Virus record (IMG/VR): IMGVR_UViG_3300028595_000033
Location: 1 to 37,230 of that record
Length of the DNA: 37,230 nucleotides
Reading direction: 5' to 3' (one strand)
Source: a virus
Position numbers and translations under genes: made by a program. This document shows, one piece after another, positions 22,429-28,696 of this stretch (its first letter is position 1; every line of letters begins with the position of its first letter). A model generated the notes under the pieces. It searched no databases and was not told where the DNA came from. It saw only the letters and a list, made by a program, of their open reading frames with translations.

Positions 22429-22651
22429 GGATTTTCTCGCGGATCACAGCTTCGTCCTTCTCTTTTTGCTCACGTTCTTTCTTTTGTTCGGGTGTTTCTC
22501 TGATTTCTTCTAGTTGTTTATCCATATATAAGCAGTTATGTGTTAAGGTTATTGCACCAGCCGCAGCACCTCCAAGAAGTGCCAGTACTGCTAGTACTCT
22601 TAGTTTTTCAGATATTGAGGGTTCCTTTGGCGGTTGGTATATTTCAGTCAT
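22406..22651 (-). CDS. 81-residue single-TM protein with charged tail
   Basis: MTEIYQPPKEPSISEKLRVL, then a TM segment at about 18-38 (VLAVLALLGGAAAGAITL) and a very charged helical tail (EEIRETPEQKKEREQKEKDE). It overlaps the upstream gene by 4 nt (ATGA). Topology resembles small phage spanin-like or membrane helper proteins, without further evidence. Confidence 0.6.
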   Translation of the reverse strand: MTEIYQPPKEPSISEKLRVLAVLALLGGAAAGAITLTHNCLYMDKQLEEIRETPEQKKEREQKEKDEAVIREKILKELSKE

Positions 22652-22935
22652 TGGTTATCAATTTCAGGCACTTTTACGCCAGGGTTTAGACTCAGCATTA
22701 AGGTGTATCCCCGTATCATCTCGAGCACAAATAAGTGATCTGTATTGAGATTCCCTTCAGCTACAAGTTTAAATAAAAGCTTAATATTATGTCTGCATCT
22801 CTCAATATCTTTTAGCCGCTCAGCCATATTAACAAATCTAATCCTGCCTTGAGTGTCTTTATGAACAGCCTTAAGAATCGCATCCATCATCTCCAATTCA
22901 TCCTCTATCTCTTTGTAGTTCTCGAAAGGTATCAT
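22648..22935 (-). CDS. 95-residue helical protein, unknown
   Basis: MIPFENYKEIEDELEMMDAI..., four predicted helices with AERLKDIERCRHNIKLLFKL and a hydrophobic end (FVLEMIRGYTLMLSLNPG). It overlaps the ATA-start ORF upstream by 38 nt. No family recognised. Confidence 0.6.
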   Translation of the reverse strand: MIPFENYKEIEDELEMMDAILKAVHKDTQGRIRFVNMAERLKDIERCRHNIKLLFKLVAEGNLNTDHLFVLEMIRGYTLMLSLNPGVKVPEIDNQ

Positions 22936-23074
22936 GTTCTCTTGGTTTAAATATCCTTTGGTTTTGTTCTCGTACAGCTTTTAGATAATCGTAAGTTTCT
23001 TTAAGCTCTTTTATCGTATCTATTATACCATAGAATAGTTCGCCTATGTTGTATTTGATTTCACCAAGTTTTAT
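22898..23074 (-). CDS. ORF with apparent ATA start codon, unknown
   Basis: This 58-residue frame has no ATG, GTG or TTG, yet reads as a natural protein: (I/M)KLGEIKYNIGELFYGIID, TIKELKETYDYLKAVREQNQ, RIFKPREHDTF. It is preceded by the same 21 bases found before the ATG of the 23342 gene (AATAACTAATACTAT), and the first difference is the third base of the start codon, A instead of G. It may start at ATA at low level or be a start-codon mutant. It fills a gap in an otherwise tightly packed operon, which supports its being a gene. Confidence 0.5.
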   Translation of the reverse strand: MKLGEIKYNIGELFYGIIDTIKELKETYDYLKAVREQNQRIFKPREHDTFRELQRDRG

Positions 23075-23093
23075 AGTATTAGTTATTGGTTAA
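23073..23093 (-). repeat. Duplicated leader, copy ahead of the ATA ORF
   Basis: Identical over 21 bases to 23341-23361. Both copies end in the first two bases of a start codon. In the other copy the segment also encodes the last codons and stop of the upstream gene. Confidence 0.8.
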
Positions 23094-23096
23094 AGG

Positions 23097-23342
23097 TTAT
23101 TCTGTCAAATAGTCTTTAAATATTTCTACAACGTGGTCTATAAACTGCTCCCTACTTATTTCTTGATGAAAATCATTACCATAGCAATTTATCCACTCAT
23201 CTAATGCTATTCCTTTCACCTCATCTTTTTTAGAAGGTGTTATAATTAAGCAGTCATCACAAATAGGCAAAGTTTCTCCATCTGAAATCCAGTCCATTTC
23301 AAGATTACATTCTGAACAGTTTGTTTGGTAGGTATCAGCCAT
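23097..23342 (-). CDS. Zinc-ribbon protein, unknown
   Basis: 81 residues with CSEC (9-12) and CDDC (28-31), a likely zinc knuckle, followed by a helical part (VKGIALDEWINCYGNDFHQE; EQFIDHVVEIFKDYL). Small zinc-ribbon proteins are frequent in phage early operons and may bind host nucleic-acid enzymes. It starts in the duplicated TAATACTATGG leader. Confidence 0.65.
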   Translation of the reverse strand: MADTYQTNCSECNLEMDWISDGETLPICDDCLIITPSKKDEVKGIALDEWINCYGNDFHQEISREQFIDHVVEIFKDYLTE

Positions 23343-23361
23343 AGTATTAGTTATTGGTTAA
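23341..23361 (-). repeat. Duplicated leader, copy ahead of the zinc-ribbon gene
   Basis: Second copy of the 21-base segment at 23073-23093. Here it includes the upstream gene's final codons (Asn, Gln, stop) and the ATG context. Confidence 0.8.
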
Positions 23362-23551
23362 GTAATGCTTCAATCTGTTTTAGTCTCCTTACAAGGTGTT
23401 TAGCTTCTGTAAATGAGGTCATTGCCCACTCTATTCTTAATCTTAAATCTTCGAGTTCGTTTTTAAGATACTCAGGAGGCTCTAAAGTTAAGAGTTCATC
23501 TATTCTTTGATTAATATCAATATGGATTGTATTAGATATTTTAGGTTTCAT
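23351..23551 (-). CDS. 66-residue helical protein, unknown
   Basis: Starts at MKPKISNTIHIDINQRID in an AAATACTATGA context; a further upstream ATG (23578) would overlap the neighbour and is less likely. The body is a helical coil (EPPEYLKNELEDLRLRIEWA; EAKHLVRRLKQIEALLNQ). No family recognised. Confidence 0.55.
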   Translation of the reverse strand: MKPKISNTIHIDINQRIDELLTLEPPEYLKNELEDLRLRIEWAMTSFTEAKHLVRRLKQIEALLNQ

Positions 23552-23556
23552 AGTAT

Positions 23557-23745
23557 TTAAATAATAATATCTTTCCATTCGTCAAGTTCTTTTTCTATCC
23601 TTTCTGCACAGTCATCACAAATACCATGTGAGATTAAGTATTCAGTCTTGTCACGGGTTTCTGCAATGAGCTTAGATTCTTCATCCATCCACTCGTTGCA
23701 CCACGAACACTTTCTAATCAATGGTTTGTTTTCTAGGTATTTCAT
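23557..23745 (-). CDS. Zinc-ribbon protein, unknown
   Basis: 62 residues with CSWC (13-16) and CDDC (43-46), a four-Cys zinc site, then a charged helix (AERIEKELDEWKDIII). It overlaps the upstream gene by 4 nt (ATGA), so both are probably coupled. Confidence 0.65.
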   Translation of the reverse strand: MKYLENKPLIRKCSWCNEWMDEESKLIAETRDKTEYLISHGICDDCAERIEKELDEWKDIII

Positions 23746-23981
23746 AATATATGTTCTCTTATAGACATAATGAAATCAAAATATCCATTTAAAACTTCTA
23801 TATCCAGGGTTTCATTAATCAGCTTGCGGTAGTAAGGTATTACACCTAAAGCGGTTTCTAAGGATTCTAGTTTATCTTTGCGGTGGTGGATTCCTCTAGT
23901 GTGTTTAACGTGAAAGATTTTAGACTGTAGGTCCTTTTCTAGGTGGTCGAGTTCTTCGATGATTTCTGATTTATATTTCAT
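23742..23981 (-). CDS. 79-residue coiled-coil protein, unknown
   Basis: MKYKSEIIEELDHLEKDLQS... then HVKHTRGIHHRKDKLESLE and a helical end. The His/Lys-rich middle could bind nucleic acid or metal. It starts in a GTAAACTATGA context. Confidence 0.55.
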   Translation of the reverse strand: MKYKSEIIEELDHLEKDLQSKIFHVKHTRGIHHRKDKLESLETALGVIPYYRKLINETLDIEVLNGYFDFIMSIREHIL

Positions 23982-24006
23982 AGTTTACAAAGAATTAAAA
24001 AGGGGT

Positions 24007-24165
24007 TTACAAAGAATTTGCTTTAGATTGCAGTTTACCGCAATGCTGGCATTTAAAATAGTTTAATTCTTTTGAGGACATAACTTGAGTCTTACATTCT
24101 CTACACATGTTTAACTCGTATGTTTTCTCAGTAAAGCCTTGTGATATTAAAGTTTGTTTATCCAT
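24007..24165 (-). CDS. 52-residue zinc-ribbon protein
   Basis: MDKQTLISQGFTEKTYELNM, then CREC (21-24) and CQHC (39-42), a clear zinc ribbon (YFKCQHCGKLQSK). It begins 1 nt after the stop of the transglycosylase-like gene. Function unknown. Confidence 0.6.
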   Translation of the reverse strand: MDKQTLISQGFTEKTYELNMCRECKTQVMSSKELNYFKCQHCGKLQSKANSL

Positions 24166-24660
24166 TTATTTATTGTTATAGATCCAATGTACATTATAAT
24201 ACCAAGCTTCTGCCCTGTCGTTTCCGCTCCATTTAACAGCGTCTTGGTATGTAGGTATTCGGTTACCGTAGTGAGTACGCCAAATGCGCTTAAAATCGTC
24301 TATACTTGCTTGTTTGGTTTCGTAACGTTTAGGCTCCCTATGTCCGTTTACCCAGGTCATGATGCCGAATCCGTTATTGTGAGTCTTGCCGCAGCCCAAT
24401 GTAAAGTCTTTTGTTTCTTGAAAGGAAATTGCGTAGGCTAATCTGTCTAAATCCACTCTGTCTATATCCCAATTATACTCGGTTGGTACAGGGACGTTAA
24501 ACGTAATTGCTGCGTATGCTCTCTTTTCTGCCAGTGAGAACACTAAGAACATAGCAAGTAATATAAGCGTGATTTCTCTGTTCTTTTTACAGAACATAAA
24601 TCTTAAAATGTTAAGGAGTAACCTCCGTGGATAACTAGTTAGTTGGATAAATTTATTCAT
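24166..24660 (-). CDS. Secreted lysozyme/transglycosylase-like protein
   Basis: 164 residues. A basic start is followed by a membrane segment at about 30-50 (ITLILLAMFLVFSLAEKRAY-A), a likely signal peptide with an AYA cleavage site. The remaining domain has LAYAISFQETKDFTLGCGK-THNNGFGIMTW, where Glu in SFQETKD takes the place of the SLT-type catalytic acid and the following G-FGIM resembles GLMQ of transglycosylases, then AVKWSGNDRAEAWYYNVHW. It may loosen peptidoglycan at entry, infection or release. It differs from the virion CHAP and the C39 endolysin. Confidence 0.65.
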   Translation of the reverse strand: MNKFIQLTSYPRRLLLNILRFMFCKKNREITLILLAMFLVFSLAEKRAYAAITFNVPVPTEYNWDIDRVDLDRLAYAISFQETKDFTLGCGKTHNNGFGIMTWVNGHREPKRYETKQASIDDFKRIWRTHYGNRIPTYQDAVKWSGNDRAEAWYYNVHWIYNNK

Positions 24661-24805
24661 TTGTTTTTTTGTTAATTGATAAGATTTTAAAATTTACTCT
24701 CCTTTTATTAATCCTTTTAAAGTATTGCTCTACAACCTCAGGTAGGATTAGTGCTGTGATTGTAATGGTTAGCACTGTAAGTGCCATAAAAAAGTTTTCG
24801 ATCAT
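24653..24805 (-). CDS. 50-residue single-TM protein
   Basis: MIENFFMALTVLTITITALI then LPEVVEQYFKRINKRRVN and a polar end. It has one N-terminal TM and a basic cytoplasmic tail. It overlaps the transglycosylase-like gene start by 8 nt, so the two could be coupled. Confidence 0.5.
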   Translation of the reverse strand: MIENFFMALTVLTITITALILPEVVEQYFKRINKRRVNFKILSINKKTNE

Positions 24806-24814
24806 ATTTTTGTT

Positions 24815-24901
24815 TTAAAAATTAAAGTAATGTAGTAATGCAAGTATTGCTATTAAAGATACAAGCATTGGTAATATGTAAAGGTATTTAAGATGTTTCA
24901 T
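24815..24901 (-). CDS. 28-residue TM peptide
   Basis: MKHLKYLYILPMLVSLIAIL and ALLHYFNF, one membrane helix with a basic N-terminus. It overlaps the upstream gene's stop by 14 nt. Very short, but codon and position fit the operon's small membrane peptides. Confidence 0.4.
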   Translation of the reverse strand: MKHLKYLYILPMLVSLIAILALLHYFNF

Positions 24902-25079
24902 TTTTAAGCTGGTTAAGTATGTCTATGTCCGAATAAAAAAACGGGTCTTTTACGGTTCCTATCTCTGTTCTTGTTCCTAGCTGAGTAAAGTTAAACAGTA
25001 GTTGAAAGAATCTTTGGTTAGGATATTTATTCCAGAGCTTTTCTATAAGCTCTAATAGTTCGTGTTGGTGTTTTTTCAT
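24888..25079 (-). CDS. 63-residue protein, unknown
   Basis: MKKHQHELLELIEKLWNKYP, then NQRFFQLLFNFTQLGTRTEI and an acidic end (FFYSDIDILNQLKNETS). This resembles small phage proteins of about 60-70 residues seen in early operons. It overlaps the upstream gene by 4 nt (ATGA). Confidence 0.55.
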   Translation of the reverse strand: MKKHQHELLELIEKLWNKYPNQRFFQLLFNFTQLGTRTEIGTVKDPFFYSDIDILNQLKNETS

Positions 25080-25237
25080 GATCCGTATTTTATATAATTA
25101 GCCATGTCGTCTGCTGATTCAAATTTAGTGCCTCTTTTACCTGTCATTATTTTCCATAAAGGAGTATGTAAATAATATTTTTCGTAACCAGTTAATTCCG
25201 TTTTTTGGTTTAATGATAATAGGTATTCTAATGTCAT
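25076..25237 (-). CDS. 53-residue protein, unknown
   Basis: MTLEYLLSLNQKTELTGYEK, YYLHTPLWKIMTGKRGTKFE and ESADDMANYIKYGS. It is neutral and mixed in structure, with ATGA overlap to the downstream gene. No family recognised. Confidence 0.5.
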   Translation of the reverse strand: MTLEYLLSLNQKTELTGYEKYYLHTPLWKIMTGKRGTKFESADDMANYIKYGS

Positions 25238-25268
25238 ATATTTAATGTTAATGGTTTATTTTTTAAGC

Positions 25269-25742
25269 TCATTTTCCTTTAATTATAAAGTCAGTCCATT
25301 CTAGTATCTCTGCTTTTGTAGTATCTGATAGCTCTTTGCCTTTTTCTATAAACGCTATAGCTACTCCATGTCTCACCTTCCCTTCTGCTATTGCATCCCA
25401 GTCAGGCTTCTGTTGCGGTTCGTACTCTTGGGTTGGAGGTGGAGGGCAACTCTGGTTCATTTCTTTTAGAGCAACATCTGTCATTTGTTTTAGTTGCTCT
25501 TTTTTTGTTAGCAACTTGTATTTCCAGTTGTTAAATCCATCATCACTTTCTACAAGTTCAACTTCTATAGTAGCGCCTATACTAGGTAGAAATTCCTCAC
25601 CCCACACCATGTTTCCCCACCATTTATCATTAGACTTAATAGATACATACCAGCCAGCAGTACCATCATCTAATTTATATTTCGTACCATCTTTTTTATG
25701 GTCTCTTATAATACAGTTTTTATCTGTTAATGTTATTTTCAT
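25269..25742 (-). CDS. OB-fold-like protein, possible ssDNA-binding
   Basis: 157 residues. Residues 1-75 look like an OB-fold barrel (GWYVSIKSNDKWWGNMVW; GATIEVELVESDDGFNNWKY), with aromatic residues suited to base stacking. A Pro-rich linker (CPPPPTQEYEPQQKPDWD) leads to a helical C-part with GKVRHGVAIAFIEKGKEL, a pattern seen at the end of several phage replication-linked proteins. It may be the phage's single-stranded DNA-binding protein or a partner of replication. The call is from fold style only. Confidence 0.5.
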   Translation of the reverse strand: MKITLTDKNCIIRDHKKDGTKYKLDDGTAGWYVSIKSNDKWWGNMVWGEEFLPSIGATIEVELVESDDGFNNWKYKLLTKKEQLKQMTDVALKEMNQSCPPPPTQEYEPQQKPDWDAIAEGKVRHGVAIAFIEKGKELSDTTKAEILEWTDFIIKGK

Positions 25743-25846
25743 GCTTCTGGTAAGTTAAGAAATATTTCCATAATCTCTTTCGGTGTCTTATCCGGGTTTT
25801 CTTCATTAAGCCATTCTATGATTTTAGTATTTTCGTTGTTGCTCAT
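25739..25846 (-). CDS. 35-residue mini-protein
   Basis: MSNNENTKIIEWLNEENPDK and TPKEIMEIFLNLPEA. It overlaps the next gene by 4 nt (ATGA) and follows the large hairpin. Small but plausible. Confidence 0.45.
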   Translation of the reverse strand: MSNNENTKIIEWLNEENPDKTPKEIMEIFLNLPEA

Positions 25847-25854
25847 GGTTTTTA

Positions 25855-25917
25855 ATGGGGGGTCGCACAAACATTAATGAGTCTTCAGCTTTCGCATCTG
25901 ATCTTGGCTCCCCCCAT
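25855..25917 (-). other. Long-range hairpin with GC-only arms
   Basis: ATGGGGGG (25855-25862) and CCCCCCAT (25910-25917) form a perfect 8-bp stem around a 47-nt loop, between the first two genes of the leftward operon. The G6/C6 arms stand out in this AT-rich genome. No T-run follows on the minus strand. It may attenuate transcription or process the messenger. Confidence 0.6.
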
Positions 25918-25920
25918 CCG

Positions 25921-26145
25921 TTATTTATTAAGTTTTTTATCTATTACTTTATTTAATTGATCCCATGTTTTATGTAAAGGGTCATTAGTCATTTCTTTTG
26001 AGAGGTCGTGTAAATGTCCTTTGTCTAGGTGCATTAACCTAAGCTCTCTTTGGAACTTTTCAAGGAGTCTATAGGTCTCACGTTGCATATGAGTATAAGC
26101 TTCATCTTCAGCGGCCTCTTTATATAATGTATTTGAATTAAACAT
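25921..26145 (-). CDS. First gene of the leftward operon, helical protein
   Basis: 74 residues, MFNSNTLYKEAAEDEAYTHM then QRETYRLLEKFQRELRLMHL and a polar end with His pairs (HLHDLSKEM). All helical, no TM. It follows the divergent promoter by about 80 nt. No family recognised. Confidence 0.6.
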   Translation of the reverse strand: MFNSNTLYKEAAEDEAYTHMQRETYRLLEKFQRELRLMHLDKGHLHDLSKEMTNDPLHKTWDQLNKVIDKKLNK

Positions 26146-26226
26146 ATTATTAGGGGTTAGTTAGACGGTTAGAAGGTTGTCAGCTTGTTATGATTTTTGC
26201 TGCTCGTTTTCTGTTTGTCTATCTCT

Positions 26227-26255
26227 ATATTACTCTTTTTGGTGAACAAAGTCAA
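26227..26255 (-). promoter_or_regulatory. Main leftward promoter
   Basis: On the minus strand TTGACT (26255-26250), a 17-nt spacer and TAATAT (26232-26227). It drives the leftward operon. A GGTGAACAAA repeat (26241-26250 on the plus strand) lies in the spacer next to the -35. Confidence 0.6.
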
Positions 26256-26294
26256 TACTTTTTTACTATTCACGCTTGACAAATGGCGAACAAA
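26241..26294. repeat. Direct repeats GGYGAACAAA in the divergent control region
   Basis: GGTGAACAAA (26241-26250) and GGCGAACAAA (26285-26294) are 44 bp apart, about four helical turns. Each lies in or next to one of the two promoters, as expected of operators for a shared regulator. Confidence 0.45.
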
Positions 26295-26328
26295 TTATCT
26301 TGACATTTGGTTGCATCTGATATAAAAT
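26276..26328 (+). promoter_or_regulatory. Main rightward early promoter
   Basis: TTGACA (26300-26305), a 17-nt spacer and TAAAAT (26323-26328) lie upstream of the LexA-like gene. A second TTGACA (26276-26281) lies 24 bp upstream, and CAAATG (26280-26285) with CATTTG (26304-26309) form an inverted repeat across it. Control by the regulator is plausible. Confidence 0.6.
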
Positions 26329-26352
26329 GCTTGCGGAATTTAATAAAATACT

Positions 26353-26571
26353 ATGGAAAAAGTAAAAGAATCTGACAGGCGCATCCTTTTCCTTATTAGA
26401 AACTATTATGCGGAAAATGGAATAATGCCTACATATAGGATTATACAGGAAATGGCTGCTTACGCCTCTGTTAATTCTGCTTACAAGCTTGTTAAACGCC
26501 TGATACAGGCTGGATATATTAAAAAATTAGGCAACCGTTTAGCTCCTGATAATTTATACTATGACCAATGA
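26353..26571 (+). CDS. LexA-like winged-helix regulator, DNA-binding domain only
   Basis: 72 residues. The sequence RRILFLIRNYYAENGIMPTY, RIIQEMAAYASVNSAYKLVK and RLIQAGYIKKLGNRLAP follows the LexA N-terminal domain: helix, PT-type turn, recognition helix with a Ser-x-Asn/Ser-Ala pattern, and a wing. LexA's peptidase part is absent, so it cannot be cleaved in the SOS response. It is the first gene of the early operon, right beside the divergent promoters, and probably represses or switches them. The start has an AAAATACTATGG context. Confidence 0.7.
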   Translation: MEKVKESDRRILFLIRNYYAENGIMPTYRIIQEMAAYASVNSAYKLVKRLIQAGYIKKLGNRLAPDNLYYDQ

Positions 26572-27586
26572 TCAACAACTTATAAAATTAGATCAGGCCA
26601 GTAGGCTACTCTCTGAGGTTAATTCGGTAGAGCAAGCAAAAGACATTATAGACATTGCACAGGCTGGCGAGGTTTATGCCAAGAGGGTGTTAAAAAGCGA
26701 AGAGGCTGAAATGTATGCTCGTGCTATTAAATTAATGGCGCAACGTAAGGCTGGGTGCTTTTTGAAAGAAATGCCCAAGGTACAAGGTGCAAGGCCAACG
26801 GGGTTACCTGATGGTACCCCGCAATTAAAAGACATAGGCATATCCAAGAAACAGTCATCTAATTGGCAAAAGCTTGCTGAAATACCAGAGGAGACCTTTG
26901 AACAAGTAAAGAGCGGTAAAAAAACTATAAAAAAGGCAACGCAGGAGATAAGAAGGGCAAAAAGGATCAACGAAGCAAAAGTCCTAGCTGATAACACTAA
27001 GCTTACAGATGTATCATTGCTTAATATTGACTTTAGAAATATAGAACTGGAAGACAGTTCAATTGATTTAATTTTAACTGATCCACCATATCCAAAGGAA
27101 TATTTACCTCTTTGGCAAGATCTGTTTAATATGGCATCTAAAAAATTAAAAGATGGTGGGTTCCTCGTGGCGTATTCAGGACAAATGTACCTAGATAAAA
27201 TAATGAAAATGGATAGTGCGTTAGATTATTATTGGACTTTTTGTTTAAAGCATAAAGGTGCATCACAAATTGTAAATGGTAGGAATGTGATGTGTGGATG
27301 GAAGCCTATATTAATATTTCAAAAAGGTATAAAAAAACTACCATATCCTCCTATAGATGTTGTTGTTAGTGAATCAAGAGAAAAAGATGGTCATGAATGG
27401 CAGCAAAGTGAATCAGGTGCAGCTCAGTTGATAGAGATATTCTCAAAGCCTAGTGATGTGGTTTTAGACCCTTTTATGGGTGCTGGTACTTTCCCTTATA
27501 TCGCGCATAAAATGAAACGCAAAGCCATTGGCGCAGAGATAGACAATGCCTCTTATTTAATATCTAAAGCAAGATTTAATGACTAG
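26561..27586 (+). CDS. Beta-class DNA methyltransferase with HTH N-domain
   Basis: 341 residues. Residues 1-140 are helical with GISKKQSSNWQKLAEIPEET, a DNA-binding-like part (as in phage methyltransferases fused to ParB-like helices). DPPY (174-177, motif IV, target-base pocket) precedes DPFMGAGTF (303-311, motif I, SAM binding), the order of the beta class; the product is N6-adenine or N4-cytosine methylation. It overlaps the regulator by 11 nt. It may protect phage DNA from host restriction or from the next gene's nuclease. Confidence 0.85.
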   Translation: MTNDQQLIKLDQASRLLSEVNSVEQAKDIIDIAQAGEVYAKRVLKSEEAEMYARAIKLMAQRKAGCFLKEMPKVQGARPTGLPDGTPQLKDIGISKKQSSNWQKLAEIPEETFEQVKSGKKTIKKATQEIRRAKRINEAKVLADNTKLTDVSLLNIDFRNIELEDSSIDLILTDPPYPKEYLPLWQDLFNMASKKLKDGGFLVAYSGQMYLDKIMKMDSALDYYWTFCLKHKGASQIVNGRNVMCGWKPILIFQKGIKKLPYPPIDVVVSESREKDGHEWQQSESGAAQLIEIFSKPSDVVLDPFMGAGTFPYIAHKMKRKAIGAEIDNASYLISKARFND

Positions 27587-27977
27587 ACAAGAGCAGACTA
27601 ATAACAGAGATTTGACTGTTTCAAAATGGATACGTGCAAAGCTACCAGATAGTTCAACTGGCTTTTTGGTTTCCGATTTAGATTTTATTTTATACAACTG
27701 GAAAACACAAAAACTAATGCTCCTTGAGGTTAAACAGTTTGGCTCTAAGCCTAGAAAGTGGCAGAAGAAATTGTTTGCGATGCTGCACAAAATAATTTAT
27801 ACAGGTGTTAAGGTGTTTAACGCTCAAAAAACATTTGATATTAATTGTGAATATGGTGACTTAGAATATCTTGGCTTTCATTTAATAACTGTAAACGGAA
27901 AGGATTTTAGTGATGGTGTATTGTTTGACAACATTAAAGTAACCGAAAGCGAATTAATTGCTAGGTTATCATTTTAG
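27579..27977 (+). CDS. PD-(D/E)XK nuclease-like protein
   Basis: 132 residues. VSDLDFILYN (Asp33/Asp35) and KLMLLEVKQFG (Glu50, Lys52) form the D...ExK site of restriction-type nucleases. The rest is mixed alpha/beta with a Lys-rich segment (GSKPRKWQKKLF). It overlaps the methyltransferase by 8 nt. A minimal restriction-like pair, a resolvase or a VRR-Nuc-type role are all possible. Confidence 0.6.
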   Translation: MTRQEQTNNRDLTVSKWIRAKLPDSSTGFLVSDLDFILYNWKTQKLMLLEVKQFGSKPRKWQKKLFAMLHKIIYTGVKVFNAQKTFDINCEYGDLEYLGFHLITVNGKDFSDGVLFDNIKVTESELIARLSF

Positions 27978-27990
27978 TATTAATTTGTGC

Positions 27991-27996
27991 TATAAT
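27991..27996 (+). promoter_or_regulatory. -10 box of a leaderless mini-gene
   Basis: TATAAT at 27991-27996 is followed by exactly six bases and then ATG (28003). The -35 is weak (TTATCA, 19-nt spacer). Confidence 0.4.
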
Positions 27997-28002
27997 ATAC
28001 CT

Positions 28003-28131
28003 ATGAAAAAATTTAATAAAAAAATCAAGGTAACTCAGAACATTAAATGTAAAGTATGCGGTGATGTAATACAAAACGTATATGTTGATCCACCTGGCAA
28101 AATGCAAAAGAGATGCTCGTGCAATACTTAA
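28003..28131 (+). CDS. 42-residue zinc-ribbon protein
   Basis: MKKFNKKIKVTQNIKCKVCG, then DVIQNVYVDPPGKMQKRCSC. CKVC (16-19) and CSC (38-40) make a likely zinc site. It starts directly after a -10 box. Function unknown. Confidence 0.55.
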   Translation: MKKFNKKIKVTQNIKCKVCGDVIQNVYVDPPGKMQKRCSCNT

Positions 28132-28141
28132 CCCCTAAATT

Positions 28142-28315
28142 ATGGAATTCAAATGCTACAACCCTAGGTTAAAGACCTTAACTTCCGAAAAGTCTTCGGC
28201 TCGTCTTTGGTTAGACCTTGAACCTGATGAAGTACCGGAAGTTTGGAAATGGATTCAGGAATCAGAGGAAACACTTTATAAAGTAAATATAGAGCCTTAT
28301 GTCATCGGCACTTAA
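28142..28315 (+). CDS. 57-residue acidic protein, unknown
   Basis: MEFKCYNPRLKTLTSEKSSA, RLWLDLEPDEVPEVWKWIQE, then SEETLYKVNIEPYVIGT. It overlaps NinG by 17 nt. No family recognised. Confidence 0.5.
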   Translation: MEFKCYNPRLKTLTSEKSSARLWLDLEPDEVPEVWKWIQESEETLYKVNIEPYVIGT

Positions 28316-28694
28316 AAAGAAAGCTGACACCCTTTTTAGTAAGTATATACGCTTAAAATATGCCGACAGTAACGGTTATGTTAAATGTGTAACCTGCGGG
28401 GTTAAAAAACATTACAAGGACTCAATGGACGCAGGACATTACGTTCCTAGAAACCATTTAAGCACAAGGTGGTTAGAAACCAACGTACACGTTCAATGTC
28501 GGGGCTGCAATCGGTTTGGAGGTGGGAGGTTAGATGAATACGCTTTGTTCTTAACAAAAACTTACGGTAACGAAGTCTTAGATTACTTAAACAAAAAGAA
28601 ACATACTACCTGTAAGATGACCAAAGCGGATTATGAAACATTAATTGAAGATTTAAAGTTGAAAATAAAAGAATTAGAAGGTAGAATAGCTTAG
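28299..28694 (+). CDS. ninG: NinG-like recombination protein
   Basis: 131 residues. CVTCG (30-34) with AGHYVPRNH, then NVHVQCRGCNRFGGG is the NinG (lambda Rap) pattern of Cys pairs and His in an HNH-like fold; NinG is a structure-specific endonuclease that resolves recombination intermediates. The C-terminal helix (YETLIEDLKLKIKELEGRIA) is a coiled coil. It lies in the early operon, as in lambdoid phages, and may help circularise or repair DNA. Length is somewhat short for the family. Confidence 0.85.
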   Translation: MSSALKKKADTLFSKYIRLKYADSNGYVKCVTCGVKKHYKDSMDAGHYVPRNHLSTRWLETNVHVQCRGCNRFGGGRLDEYALFLTKTYGNEVLDYLNKKKHTTCKMTKADYETLIEDLKLKIKELEGRIA

Positions 28695-28696
28695 GT

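Noticed and set aside
22183-22748. Plus-strand ORFs across the leftward operon (22183-22395, 22359-22748)
   Set aside because: They are reverse-strand shadows of the leftward genes; the leftward frames have natural composition, overlaps and starts.
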